Of a stretch of DNA of 64,000 nucleotides, positions 51,821-59,868 are shown piece by piece. The stretch comes from Flavobacterium enshiense. GTDB lineage: Bacteria; Bacteroidota; Bacteroidia; Flavobacteriales; Flavobacteriaceae. The number at the start of each line of letters is the position of its first letter. Position 1 is the first letter of the stretch. The notes under the pieces were generated by a model, which saw only the letters and a list, made by a program, of their open reading frames with translations, was not told where the DNA came from and searched no databases. The DNA lies in the NCBI RefSeq assembly GCF_022836875.1, contig NZ_CP090376.1:2356001-2420000 (forward strand). Direction: 5' to 3'. Both the position numbers and the translations under genes were made by a program.

Positions 51821-52546
51821 TTAAACCAGTTTTCTTGCTTTTTCCAAGTCCTCAGGCGTATCAATACCAATACTTCCATGATCGGTTTCCACCATTCTGA
51901 TTCGTTTTCCATATTCTAAATAGCGAAGTTGCTCCAATTTTTCAGAAGCTTCTAAGGGCAACATCGGTAAACGGTAAAAATCCATCAGTGCTTCTTTTCG
52001 GAAAGCATAAATCCCGATGTGTTTCATATAACGAGCACCTACATTTTCCTCTCTTGGGTATGGAATCACAGAACGTGAAAAATACAACGCAAACCCTTGT
52101 TGGTCAACTATTACCTTTACGTTATTCGGATTTTCAATTTCGGATTTGTCTTTGATTTCGAACATCAGCGAAGCTAAATCTACCTTCTTCTCAATATCTT
52201 TTCTGAAGATTTCAATAACCTGTTCCAAAGGCTTTTTGTTGATGAAAGGCTCATCCCCCTGAACATTGATTACCACATCAGCATCCATGTTTTCAACCGC
52301 TTCCGCGATTCGGTCGCTGCCGCTTTCATGTTCTCTGATACTCATGATTGCTTTTCCACCGTCGTTCACAATTTCATTGTAAATCAAATCGGAATCGGTT
52401 ACAACAAAAACATCATCAAACAATTGTGTTTCCACCGCAGCTTCATACGTTCTTAAAATCACGGTTTTTCCTCCTAAATCCTGCATCAGTTTTGCAGGAA
52501 AACGTGTGGAAGCATATCGGGCGGGGATTACTGCTATTATTTTCAT
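51821..52546 (-). CDS. kdsB: KdsB, 3-deoxy-manno-octulosonate cytidylyltransferase
   Basis: 241 residues, standard KdsB length. [17 protein letters not shown] is the CTP site, [10 protein letters not shown] the metal site, and [23 protein letters not shown] and [12 protein letters not shown] are family motifs. It activates Kdo as CMP-Kdo for the inner core of lipopolysaccharide, which fits the lipid A genes at 25-30 kb. A short run of AGTTACTGAG-like repeats lies just upstream (52560-52625). Confidence 0.95.
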   Translation of the reverse strand: MKIIAVIPARYASTRFPAKLMQDLGGKTVILRTYEAAVETQLFDDVFVVTDSDLIYNEIVNDGGKAIMSIREHESGSDRIAEAVENMDADVVINVQGDEPFINKKPLEQVIEIFRKDIEKKVDLASLMFEIKDKSEIENPNNVKVIVDQQGFALYFSRSVIPYPREENVGARYMKHIGIYAFRKEALMDFYRLPMLPLEASEKLEQLRYLEYGKRIRMVETDHGSIGIDTPEDLEKARKLV

Positions 52547-52653
52547 ATTATTTGAGTAGCTGAGTTCTAAAGTGGCTAAGTTACTGAGTTTTTAGTAAGT
52601 TGCAAAGTTTCAAAGTTACTGAGATTCAAAGTAGTTTATTAACTCATAATCTA

Positions 52654-54072
52654 TCATTCAAAACAATCATCCTTAAATCCAATCAGATATAATTTATCTT
52701 TCGCACGGGTAACCGCAGTATACAGCCAACGAATATAATCCCTGTCGATACCCTCAGGTAAGTAAGGTTGCTCAATAAATACGGTGTTCCACTGTCCTCC
52801 TTGTGATTTGTGACAGGTTATGGCATACGAAAATTTCACTTGAAGCGCATTAAAATATTCATTGCTTTTCACTTTTTGCAACATCCTGTATTTGCTGGTC
52901 TCTCCTTCATAATCCATCAACACTTCCTGATACAGCCTGTTCGATTCTTCATAAGTCAGAGACGGAGACTCGCTGGTCAAAGTATCCAAAATCAAAACCG
53001 TTTCGAGTGGAATCTGGTCCGGATAATCAACCATTCTGATTTTTACTTTGGCAAATCTAAATCCGTATAATTCTACAAACCTGAAAATTTCCAATACTTC
53101 AATGATATCACCATTGGCAATAAAATCTACTGTTTCATTGTCTTTCAGCCAGAAATAATTGTTTTTTACCACCATTAGGAAGTCGCCTGCTGAAAGTTCA
53201 CTTTCCTTATCCAGAATTTTGAGTCGGATTTGCTGATTGTACTGATTCGCACGCTTGTTTGAACGCACAATAAAACATGTATCTTCTATACTGTAATTCG
53301 AGTAAGCATTGTGAATAGCATCCTGAATGTCATAACCGTCTTCCAATCGGATAATATCTTTAAATCCGCGCAACTGAAACTGAAACGTATCTATAAAATG
53401 AGATTTCAATACTTCACGTAATTCGGTGGCATTAAACAATATGCCCGATTTTTCAGCCTGACGCATAACTTCATCCAACTCAATATGAGGCACTTCCATA
53501 TTGTAATTTATGGCCAGTTTATTGATGTCCAAAGCCGGACTCACATCCATCCCCACCGGAGGCAACTGAGCCGTATCCCCAACCAAAACCATCTTACAAT
53601 TGTGTCCCGAATAAATATACATGATCAAATCGTCCAATAGCGAACCGTTCTCGTACATACTTGATTCTGTGGGAGAATCCGAAATCATCGAGGCCTCATC
53701 GACAATGAAAATGGTATTCTTAAATTTGTTGGGCTGCATGGTAAAGGTCACTCCGCCTCCACTCTTTTTCGGAAAATAAATACGCTTGTGAATTGTATGC
53801 GCCGGTTTATCGGAATAATTGGCAATCACTTTTGCAGCACGTCCGGTCGGTGCCAGCAAAACGTACTTTTTATTGATTTCTTTCAGCTGGTTTACAATCG
53901 TGGAAATCACTGTCGTTTTTCCCGTACCGGCATATCCTCTCAAAACAAAAATCTCGTCCTGATTTTCATTGGTAGCGAAATCGGCAATCTGTTGAAAAAA
54001 AATATCCTGCTTAGCTGTTGTCTGAAAAGGGAAATTTTGTTTGAGTAAGGAATAAAACTTAGCTGAAATCAT
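52654..54072 (-). CDS. RecD-like ATP-dependent DNA helicase
   Basis: 472 residues, a superfamily 1B helicase. The Walker A is VLRGYAGTGKTTVIS, LLAPTGRAAKVI is motif Ia, FIVDEASMISD is Walker B, and the C-terminal UvrD-like motifs are SYAITCHKSQGGQW and LYTAVTRAKDKLYLIG. Shorter than RecD2 (about 720), lacking its N-terminal extension. It probably has roles in DNA repair or replication restart. Transcribed alone. Confidence 0.9.
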   Translation of the reverse strand: MISAKFYSLLKQNFPFQTTAKQDIFFQQIADFATNENQDEIFVLRGYAGTGKTTVISTIVNQLKEINKKYVLLAPTGRAAKVIANYSDKPAHTIHKRIYFPKKSGGGVTFTMQPNKFKNTIFIVDEASMISDSPTESSMYENGSLLDDLIMYIYSGHNCKMVLVGDTAQLPPVGMDVSPALDINKLAINYNMEVPHIELDEVMRQAEKSGILFNATELREVLKSHFIDTFQFQLRGFKDIIRLEDGYDIQDAIHNAYSNYSIEDTCFIVRSNKRANQYNQQIRLKILDKESELSAGDFLMVVKNNYFWLKDNETVDFIANGDIIEVLEIFRFVELYGFRFAKVKIRMVDYPDQIPLETVLILDTLTSESPSLTYEESNRLYQEVLMDYEGETSKYRMLQKVKSNEYFNALQVKFSYAITCHKSQGGQWNTVFIEQPYLPEGIDRDYIRWLYTAVTRAKDKLYLIGFKDDCFE

Positions 54073-54269
54073 TTATATTATTGAATTTTTGGAGCAAAAC
54101 TTCCGGTATGAATCAAACCATTTTAGCTACGCTTAATCTTCGATTTCCTGCTTTCCGTTGCTCCCGATAGCTATTGGACCAGGACTAAAGAAAAACTCTG
54201 GACTCCTTTTAAACTTTCACACCTATATAAAGTGATGAGCCAAAGATAATAATGAATTTAAACACAATC

Positions 54270-54302
54270 TTGGTTTTGCGCATGAAAAAAAATGTAAATT
54301 TG
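54270..54302 (+). promoter_or_regulatory. Promoter of the DUF3822-rsmD operon
   Basis: TTG (54270-54272) and TAAATTTG (54295-54302) with a 22-base spacer; an alternative TTTG at 54275-54278 gives 16. Confidence 0.65.
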
Positions 54303-54321
54303 CCATAATCGGATTAAACGT

Positions 54322-55128
54322 ATGAGTACAGCTACAATCGCTTCAAAAAATTATAAAAAACTATCACTTCAGATTGCCTTAAACGGGCTTTCCTTTTGTA
54401 TTTTCGATACTTTGAACGGAACTGTGCTCGACATTCAGGAAGTGAAATTTAACTACACGCAATCGCTGGAAGATCAGCTTTGGCGTGCCTTTGTTGATTT
54501 TTCCTGGTTAACCAAATTTTATGATGAAGTTGTGGTTTTACACGATAATAACTTCAGCACATTTGTACCAAAACCACTTTTCGACGAACATTATCTGGGC
54601 AGCTACCTGCAATACAATACCAAGGTTTTTGAATCCGATTTCTTTGCTTACGACGAAATGAGCACTTACGACATGAATAATGTGCATGTCCCGTTTGTCA
54701 ACGTAAACAACTTTCTGATCGATCAGTTTGGTTCTTTCGACTACAAAAATGTAAATACGGTTTTGGTTTCGAGGTTATTGGAATTATCCAAAAACAAAGA
54801 AGAAAAACAGGTTTACATACATTTTCAGGAAACTCATTTTGAAATTGTTATAACACATAATTTAAAGTTATTGTTGTACAATTCTTTCGAATACAAAACT
54901 CCGGAAGATTTTGTTTATTACCTTCTTTTCACCTTAGAACAGCTGCAACTGAATCCAGAAACGGTTTCGGTATTTATGCTGGGTAAAATTTCAGAAAAAG
55001 ACCCTTGTTTTGAAATTGCTTACCGTTACATCCGTAATATTTCATTATTGGATGTTTCAGCCTTAGCATCTAATTACTCGCTTTCGCAAGCACAAGCATT
55101 ACAACATTATATCTTACTTAATTCATGA
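54322..55128 (+). CDS. DUF3822 family protein
   Basis: 268 residues without a signal peptide or membrane helix. The pattern KLSLQIALNGLSFCIFDTLNGTVLD ... HFQETHFEIVITHNLKLLLYNSFEYKTPEDFVYYLLF suggests an actin/FtsA-like two-lobed fold, as proposed for similar families, but no ATP site is clear. It overlaps rsmD by 4 bases, an arrangement common in Flavobacteria. Function unknown. Confidence 0.85.
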   Translation: MSTATIASKNYKKLSLQIALNGLSFCIFDTLNGTVLDIQEVKFNYTQSLEDQLWRAFVDFSWLTKFYDEVVVLHDNNFSTFVPKPLFDEHYLGSYLQYNTKVFESDFFAYDEMSTYDMNNVHVPFVNVNNFLIDQFGSFDYKNVNTVLVSRLLELSKNKEEKQVYIHFQETHFEIVITHNLKLLLYNSFEYKTPEDFVYYLLFTLEQLQLNPETVSVFMLGKISEKDPCFEIAYRYIRNISLLDVSALASNYSLSQAQALQHYILLNS

Positions 55129-55721
55129 GAATAATTTCCGGAAAATATAAAGGAAGACGCATCAGTCCGCCAAAAAACCTGCCTGTTCGTCCCACTACGG
55201 ATATGTCAAAAGAAGCCTTGTTTAACATCTTAGGCAACAACTTCAATTTCAGCGAATTAAAAGTACTTGATTTGTTTGCCGGTACCGGAAATATCAGCTA
55301 TGAATTTGCTTCCCGCGGCTGCGAACCCATCACTAGTGTTGATGGCGATATGGGCTGTGTGAACTTCATAAAAAAAACTACGAAGGAATTTGATTTCGAC
55401 ATAACTCCTATCAAAAGTGATGTTTTCAAATTTCTGGAAAAATGTAAAGCGAGTTACGACATTATTTTTGCCGATCCTCCTTATGGATTAGAACAAAAAG
55501 AGTTTGAAAAAATCATCTTGTTAATTTTCGATAACGAACTTTTGGAAGAAGACGGCATGATGGTGATTGAACATTCAAAGCACACCAAACTTGAACACAT
55601 GGAAAATTTCTCTTTTAGCCGAAACTATGGCGGTTCCGTGTTTTCTTTCTTTGAATTGGAACAAAACCAAGATGAAGAAGAGATTGATGAAGATGGTGAT
55701 GATGACGAGTTTGATGCTTAG
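55125..55721 (+). CDS. rsmD: RsmD, 16S rRNA (guanine966-N2)-methyltransferase
   Basis: 198 residues. IISGKYKGRRISPPKNLPVRPTTDMSKEALFNIL is the RsmD N-terminus, LDLFAGTGNISYEFASRG the SAM site, and FADPPYG the catalytic (D/N)PPY motif. It methylates G966 of 16S rRNA. The C-terminus ends in an Asp/Glu-rich tail (EEEIDEDGDDDEFDA) not usual in enterobacterial RsmD. Coupled to DUF3822 upstream. Confidence 0.94.
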   Translation: MRIISGKYKGRRISPPKNLPVRPTTDMSKEALFNILGNNFNFSELKVLDLFAGTGNISYEFASRGCEPITSVDGDMGCVNFIKKTTKEFDFDITPIKSDVFKFLEKCKASYDIIFADPPYGLEQKEFEKIILLIFDNELLEEDGMMVIEHSKHTKLEHMENFSFSRNYGGSVFSFFELEQNQDEEEIDEDGDDDEFDA

Positions 55722-55830
55722 TAGTTAGCAAATTTATTTTTTTTAAGTCGTGTAACTATAACTCAATTTATCTTTCAATCTAAAAAAATCTAAAGATCCA
55801 AAAATCTAATATTCTAAAGATCTAAAAAAA

Positions 55831-56154
55831 GCAGACCTGTAAGCCGGATTCTGTATTCCGATAAAATCGGAACCCTTATCATTTATCTAGTCCCGATATT
55901 ACTATCGGGATCAAGCTGCCTACCCTTCAGCATCGGACGAGCCGCCCTTATTCCGGCGAACCGGAAACTGCTGATATACTTGGCATTTCACCGCATAGAG
56001 TTTACCTGGTTTCACTACAGCATTACCTGTACATACTTTCTGTTGCACTTGTCCTCATCTCTCGACGGACGGGCATTACCCGCTATGCTGCTCTATGGTG
56101 TCCGGACTTTCCTCCCTCCCGATTATTCACCGGAACGACGATAAGGCGGTCTGC
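55831..56154 (-). ncRNA. rnpB: RNase P RNA (class A)
   Basis: On the minus strand the RNA begins GCAGACCGCC and ends GGCTTACAGGTCTGC, so GCAGACC/GGTCTGC close the ends (P1). Conserved elements are GAGGAAAGTCCGGACACC near the 5' side, the ACAGAAA-type core, GGTAAACTC, and AAGGGTAGGC... with the final ATCCGGCTTAC. A TTG/TAAGTTTG promoter lies just upstream and a T-run follows the 3' end. An internal hairpin TCCCGATATTACTATCGGGA (55891-55910) sits in a variable arm. Confidence 0.95.
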
Positions 56155-56158
56155 GGTG

Positions 56159-56190
56159 CAAACTTACGACAAATAATTGGCTGATGTCAA
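56159..56190 (-). promoter_or_regulatory. Promoter of rnpB
   Basis: TTG (56188-56190) and TAAGTTTG (56159-56166) on the minus strand with a 21-base spacer, placing the start at about the 5' end of the RNA. Confidence 0.78.
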
Positions 56191-56287
56191 CTTTTAGAAA
56201 AACACTTTAACATTAGTTTCTGAAAAAATTGCTCATAAAAATCGTATATTTAATTTTCTTAAATCAACGCTAATTATTACAATTATC

Positions 56288-56596
56288 ATGGCACATACTT
56301 ATAATTATGCCAGCGCTTCAAAGGCCTTACAGGAACTTAAAGAACTAGGTTTTGTCATTGATTACAACATTAACGACAGCGAATTCATAAAGAACCCGCA
56401 TGATTTTGAAATTGTACATATATACAGATATGAAGGTGATTCTAATCCTGATGATGAAGCAACGGTATATGGTATAAGATCAAAATCATCCGAAAATAAA
56501 AAAGGAGTTTTTGTGTCAGGTTTTGCAGCAAACTCGGAATCTGATTCTGCTCGTTATTTAATCGGGCTTTCAATCAAATCAAGAAAGGGACTGTAA
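56288..56596 (+). CDS. Small conserved protein, first of a tandem pair
   Basis: 102 residues, no signal peptide. The core [24 protein letters not shown] is nearly identical to its neighbour at 56706. The N-terminus [22 protein letters not shown] suggests a small alpha/beta fold. Relatives in Flavobacteria are sometimes labelled phosphoribosylpyrophosphate synthetase, which the sequence does not support: no PRPP loop is present. Function unknown. Confidence 0.78.
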   Translation: MAHTYNYASASKALQELKELGFVIDYNINDSEFIKNPHDFEIVHIYRYEGDSNPDDEATVYGIRSKSSENKKGVFVSGFAANSESDSARYLIGLSIKSRKGL

Positions 56597-56705
56597 GTAA
56601 GAGAAGTAAGCAGAGGCAAATTTCAAGTCCACGATTGTCATTAATCAAAGAATACTATTTAGTGCAACTATTTTTATACTGACGTTTAACCAAAAACTCT
56701 TAGTT

Positions 56706-57005
56706 ATGGCTCACCAATATCAATACGCGACTGTTTCCGAAGCTTTAGACGAATTACATGAAAATGGCTTCACTTACGATTTCAACATCCATGGAGATGA
56801 TATTGTAGAACATCCTGAAAATTTTCAGATTGTTCACGTATATCGTTATGAAGGCGATTCCGATCCCGATGATGAAGCAACTGTTTACGGAATTAAATCT
56901 TTGAAAAACGGTAAAAAAGGTGTTTTTGTGGCCGGATTTTCTGCTAATTCAGATAACGATGCAGCCAGAGTCCTCTTAGATTTGGTTATAAAAGGGCGAC
57001 GCTGA
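56706..57005 (+). CDS. Small conserved protein, second of a tandem pair
   Basis: 99 residues, a clear paralogue of the gene at 56288. [46 protein letters not shown] and [22 protein letters not shown] match it throughout. It has a Lys/Arg-rich end (VIKGRR). The genes are 109 bases apart, so they may be co-expressed. Same unknown function. Confidence 0.8.
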   Translation: MAHQYQYATVSEALDELHENGFTYDFNIHGDDIVEHPENFQIVHVYRYEGDSDPDDEATVYGIKSLKNGKKGVFVAGFSANSDNDAARVLLDLVIKGRR

Positions 57006-57066
57006 ATTTGTGAATAACTTTTCTCCAAATAATCGAATTGTCGGATACAAAAAGCAACAAAACTTC

Positions 57067-57074
57067 TATATTTG
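57067..57074 (+). promoter_or_regulatory. -7 element upstream of dnaX
   Basis: TATATTTG fits TAnnTTTG, 17 bases before the dnaX ATG. The nearest TTG is 26 bases away, so the -33 is uncertain. Confidence 0.5.
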
Positions 57075-57091
57075 TGTCCGATTAAAATTCT

Positions 57092-58177
57092 ATGGAACAA
57101 TTCATCGTATCAGCCCGTAAATACAGACCCCAAACGTTCAAGGACGTAGTTGGGCAACAGGCGATTACGAATACTTTACTGAATGCTATAGAGAACAATC
57201 ACCTGGCTCAGGCGCTGCTTTTTACAGGGCCCCGTGGAGTTGGAAAAACGACTTGTGCGCGTATTCTTGCCCGAAAAATAAATCAGGAAGGCTATGACGA
57301 TCCGTATGAAGACTTTGCTTTCAACGTATTTGAATTGGATGCCGCTTCGAACAACTCGGTTGACGATATCCGAAATCTGATTGATCAGGTTCGTATCCCG
57401 CCGCAGACCGGAAAATACAAAGTATATATTATTGACGAGGTACATATGTTATCTCAGGCCGCTTTCAATGCGTTTCTTAAAACGTTGGAAGAACCGCCAC
57501 GTCATGCTATATTCATTTTAGCTACAACCGAAAAACACAAAATCATTCCAACGATTTTGTCCCGTTGTCAGATATTTGATTTTAAACGAATTACCGTTAA
57601 AGATGCCAAAGAACATTTGGCGGAAGTAGCAGCAAGTCAGAATATTACTTTTGAGGATGATGCATTACACATTATTGCCCAAAAAGCTGACGGCGCAATG
57701 CGTGATGCCTTATCTATATTTGACCGCGTGGTTTCTTTCTGCGGAAGCAATCTTACCCGTCAGGCAGTAACCGAAAATCTAAATGTACTTGATTTCGAAT
57801 ACTATATAAGAGTAACCGATTTAATTCTGGAAAATAAAATCCCGGAATTACTATTGGCTTACAACGATATCTTGGCTAAAGGCTTTGACGGACATCATTT
57901 CGTAGCCGGTTTAGCTTCTCATTTCAGGGATTTATGGGTTTGTAAAAATCCGGCAACTCTGATTTTATTGGAAGCCGGCGAACATGCTCAGAATTTATAC
58001 CGTGAACAGTCGCAAAAAACATCACAGGAATTTCTTTTACAGGGAATTGAATTAGCAAATGATTGTGATTTGAAATACAAAGCATCGCAAAACCAACGTC
58101 TTTTGGTTGAACTTTGCCTTATGCAGCTTGCCTCTATCACATTTGATGGAGAAAAAAAAAAGCTAAGTCCTTTATAA
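57092..58177 (+). CDS. dnaX: DnaX, DNA polymerase III gamma (and N-terminal part of tau)
   Basis: 361 residues in the zero frame. ALLFTGPRGVGKTTCARILARK is the Walker A of the clamp loader, VYIIDEVHMLSQAAFNAFLKTLEEPP Walker B/sensor, and ATTEKHKIIPTILSRCQ the SRC motif. The normal Cys zinc module between them is replaced by NQEGYDDPYEDFAFNVFELDAASNNSVDDIR, lacking the four cysteines. The frame ends 14 bases after an A10 run with EKKKLSPL, giving a gamma-like product. The C-terminal tau part continues in the -1 frame. Confidence 0.93.
   Translation: MEQFIVSARKYRPQTFKDVVGQQAITNTLLNAIENNHLAQALLFTGPRGVGKTTCARILARKINQEGYDDPYEDFAFNVFELDAASNNSVDDIRNLIDQVRIPPQTGKYKVYIIDEVHMLSQAAFNAFLKTLEEPPRHAIFILATTEKHKIIPTILSRCQIFDFKRITVKDAKEHLAEVAASQNITFEDDALHIIAQKADGAMRDALSIFDRVVSFCGSNLTRQAVTENLNVLDFEYYIRVTDLILENKIPELLLAYNDILAKGFDGHHFVAGLASHFRDLWVCKNPATLILLEAGEHAQNLYREQSQKTSQEFLLQGIELANDCDLKYKASQNQRLLVELCLMQLASITFDGEKKKLSPL
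58152..58161 (+). promoter_or_regulatory. A10 slippage site in dnaX
   Basis: Ten A in a row (reading GAA AAA AAA AAG in the zero frame) with GGAG just before. It contains the A AAA AAG heptamer used by E. coli dnaX. Slippage by -1 (ribosomal or transcriptional) opens the tau frame; without it a TAA stops translation at 58175-58177. Confidence 0.8.
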
Positions 58178-58911
58178 TCCCTCCTACTTATTACCGAAAT
58201 TCCGCTTACTCAATTACCGAGGTTAAACCAAAGTCGGAAGCAATCACTGTTGCTGCTATACAGACTGAGACTATCGCAACGGCTGAGACAACTTCAGCAG
58301 TCGCAATGAACAGTAACAGCAATAATAAAGCTGAAACAGCTTACGGAGTTCAAGTTGAAGATAGAATTGAAACTGCAACTGCAAGCAGTACTCAAATAGC
58401 AAAACCAATTGAAAAGAGTGAGATTGTTTCACCTGCTTCAATGACTGCCCAGCCTAAAGTTTCTGCTTTTTCATTGGCAAGTATTAAGGCAAAACGTGAG
58501 ATGGAAGCTTCTCAAAAAGCCAGTGTAAAACAGTATGATGAATTACCGAAAGAGCCTTTTACAGAAACGGAAATGCGCTTACAATGGAACAACTTTGCAC
58601 AAAAACTTAGTGACAAGGGGCAGAAAATCATGGCAACTTACATGCTCATCAACGATCCGACTTTAGATGGTTTTACTATAAAACTGGAATTACCTAACGA
58701 AGGTTCGAAAGTAGATTTTGATGCTAATAAAAATGAATTATTGGGTTACTTACGCGGTAAACTTCACAACCATGATATTATTATTGATGTTCATGTTAAT
58801 GAGGTAACTGAAACTAAATACGCTTTTACTCCAATTGAAAAATTCGAAAAATTAAAATCGATTAACCCGGCGATTGATGTTTTAAGAAAGATTTTCGATC
58901 TGGATGTGTAA
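58162..58911 (+). CDS. dnaX: DnaX tau-specific C-terminal region (reached by -1 frameshift)
   Basis: The -1 frame is open from the A10 run to the stop at 58911, about 249 codons. A Ser/Thr/Ala/Glu-rich linker (to about 58560) precedes a compact domain (TETEMRLQWNNFAQKLSDKGQKIMATYML ... VLRKIFDLDV) that looks like the tau domain binding polymerase or helicase. The full tau would be about 606 residues. An ATG at 58306 could be read as a separate 201-residue gene, but the continuous open frame upstream argues against it. A sequencing error in the A-run is a rival explanation. Confidence 0.78.
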   Translation, partial: AKSFIIPPTYYRNSAYSITEVKPKSEAITVAAIQTETIATAETTSAVAMNSNSNNKAETAYGVQVEDRIETATASSTQIAKPIEKSEIVSPASMTAQPKVSAFSLASIKAKREMEASQKASVKQYDELPKEPFTETEMRLQWNNFAQKLSDKGQKIMATYMLINDPTLDGFTIKLELPNEGSKVDFDANKNELLGYLRGKLHNHDIIIDVHVNEVTETKYAFTPIEKFEKLKSINPAIDVLRKIFDLDV

Positions 58912-58927
58912 ACTTCTTAGGAAAAAT

Positions 58928-59818
58928 CTAAATCTTCCCGTTGTACATCGCTTTTACAACACCATCTGATAGTCCTATTTTAGGTACATAGATGTTTCTT
59001 GAACCACTCCACTTCATAGCTTTCAAGTAAATGCGAAGAGCATGAATGATAACGTCGGCACGGTCTGTATTCAATCCTAATTCGGCAATTCGTTCTTCAT
59101 AGCTTAAAGCGTTCAATTTTTGGTATTCGGCATTAAGATAAATATAGGAAAGCGGTTTGTCTTGTGCTTTGCCGGACAATTTGAAAATCTTGTTGATGTT
59201 ACCTCCGGAACCAATAAGCGTGATATCCTCATAGGATTCTGTTTTGGATTTAATCCATTTTTCAATCTCCTGCCAGACAATATCATTTACCATATTGTTC
59301 AACAAACGCACCGTTCCGTTTTTAAAGGATTTTGAGGCGACCATTTTCCCTTCGGAGAATAATGAAAACTCCGTACTACCACCACCAACATCTACATATA
59401 AATAGGTTTGGTCGGTTTTTATAAAATGATGTAAATCGGAAGAAGCAATGATAGCTGCTTCTTTTTTACCATCTATGATTTCAATTTTAATATCGGCTTT
59501 TTTCTTAACGATTTCAGTAACTTCCTTTCCGTTATATGCCTCACGCATAGCAGAGGTAGCACATGCCATATAACGCTCTACTTTATATACTTTCATCAGT
59601 AGTTTAAACGCTTTCATAGCATCAATCATGCGGTCGATATTCTCTTCAGAAATTTCTCCGACCGTAAAAGCATCCTGCCCCAAACGGATGGGTACTCGAA
59701 TGAGAGCACTTTTATTAAACTGCGTTTCTTTTCCGGCTTGTTCCACTATATTCATTATCAGCAATCGCATGGCGTTAGAACCAATATCAATTGCGGCATA
59801 TTTTTTAATTGAAATCAT
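58928..59818 (-). CDS. Ppx/GppA family phosphatase (exopolyphosphatase-like)
   Basis: 296 residues, the short two-domain actin-fold form (E. coli Ppx/GppA are about 500). AAIDIGSNAMRLLI is the phosphate-1 motif, YVDVGGGSTEFSLF the second, and LIGSGGNINKIF the adenosine-like motif. It degrades polyphosphate or pppGpp. It is next to ppk1 on the same strand (50-base gap) and so probably acts on polyphosphate. Confidence 0.92.
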   Translation of the reverse strand: MISIKKYAAIDIGSNAMRLLIMNIVEQAGKETQFNKSALIRVPIRLGQDAFTVGEISEENIDRMIDAMKAFKLLMKVYKVERYMACATSAMREAYNGKEVTEIVKKKADIKIEIIDGKKEAAIIASSDLHHFIKTDQTYLYVDVGGGSTEFSLFSEGKMVASKSFKNGTVRLLNNMVNDIVWQEIEKWIKSKTESYEDITLIGSGGNINKIFKLSGKAQDKPLSYIYLNAEYQKLNALSYEERIAELGLNTDRADVIIHALRIYLKAMKWSGSRNIYVPKIGLSDGVVKAMYNGKI

Positions 59819-59868
59819 CTTTGTCGATAGCGTTATTCGTTAATCAGAAATTAAAAGTTGGAAAACTA

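Noticed and set aside
52560..52625. AGTTACTGAG-like short repeats upstream of kdsB
   Set aside because: Imperfect low-complexity copies with no clear structure or boundary; no function could be supported.
58306..58911. Separate 201-residue gene downstream of dnaX
   Set aside because: The frame is open upstream to the A10 run of dnaX and the product fits a tau C-terminus, so it is treated as part of dnaX.
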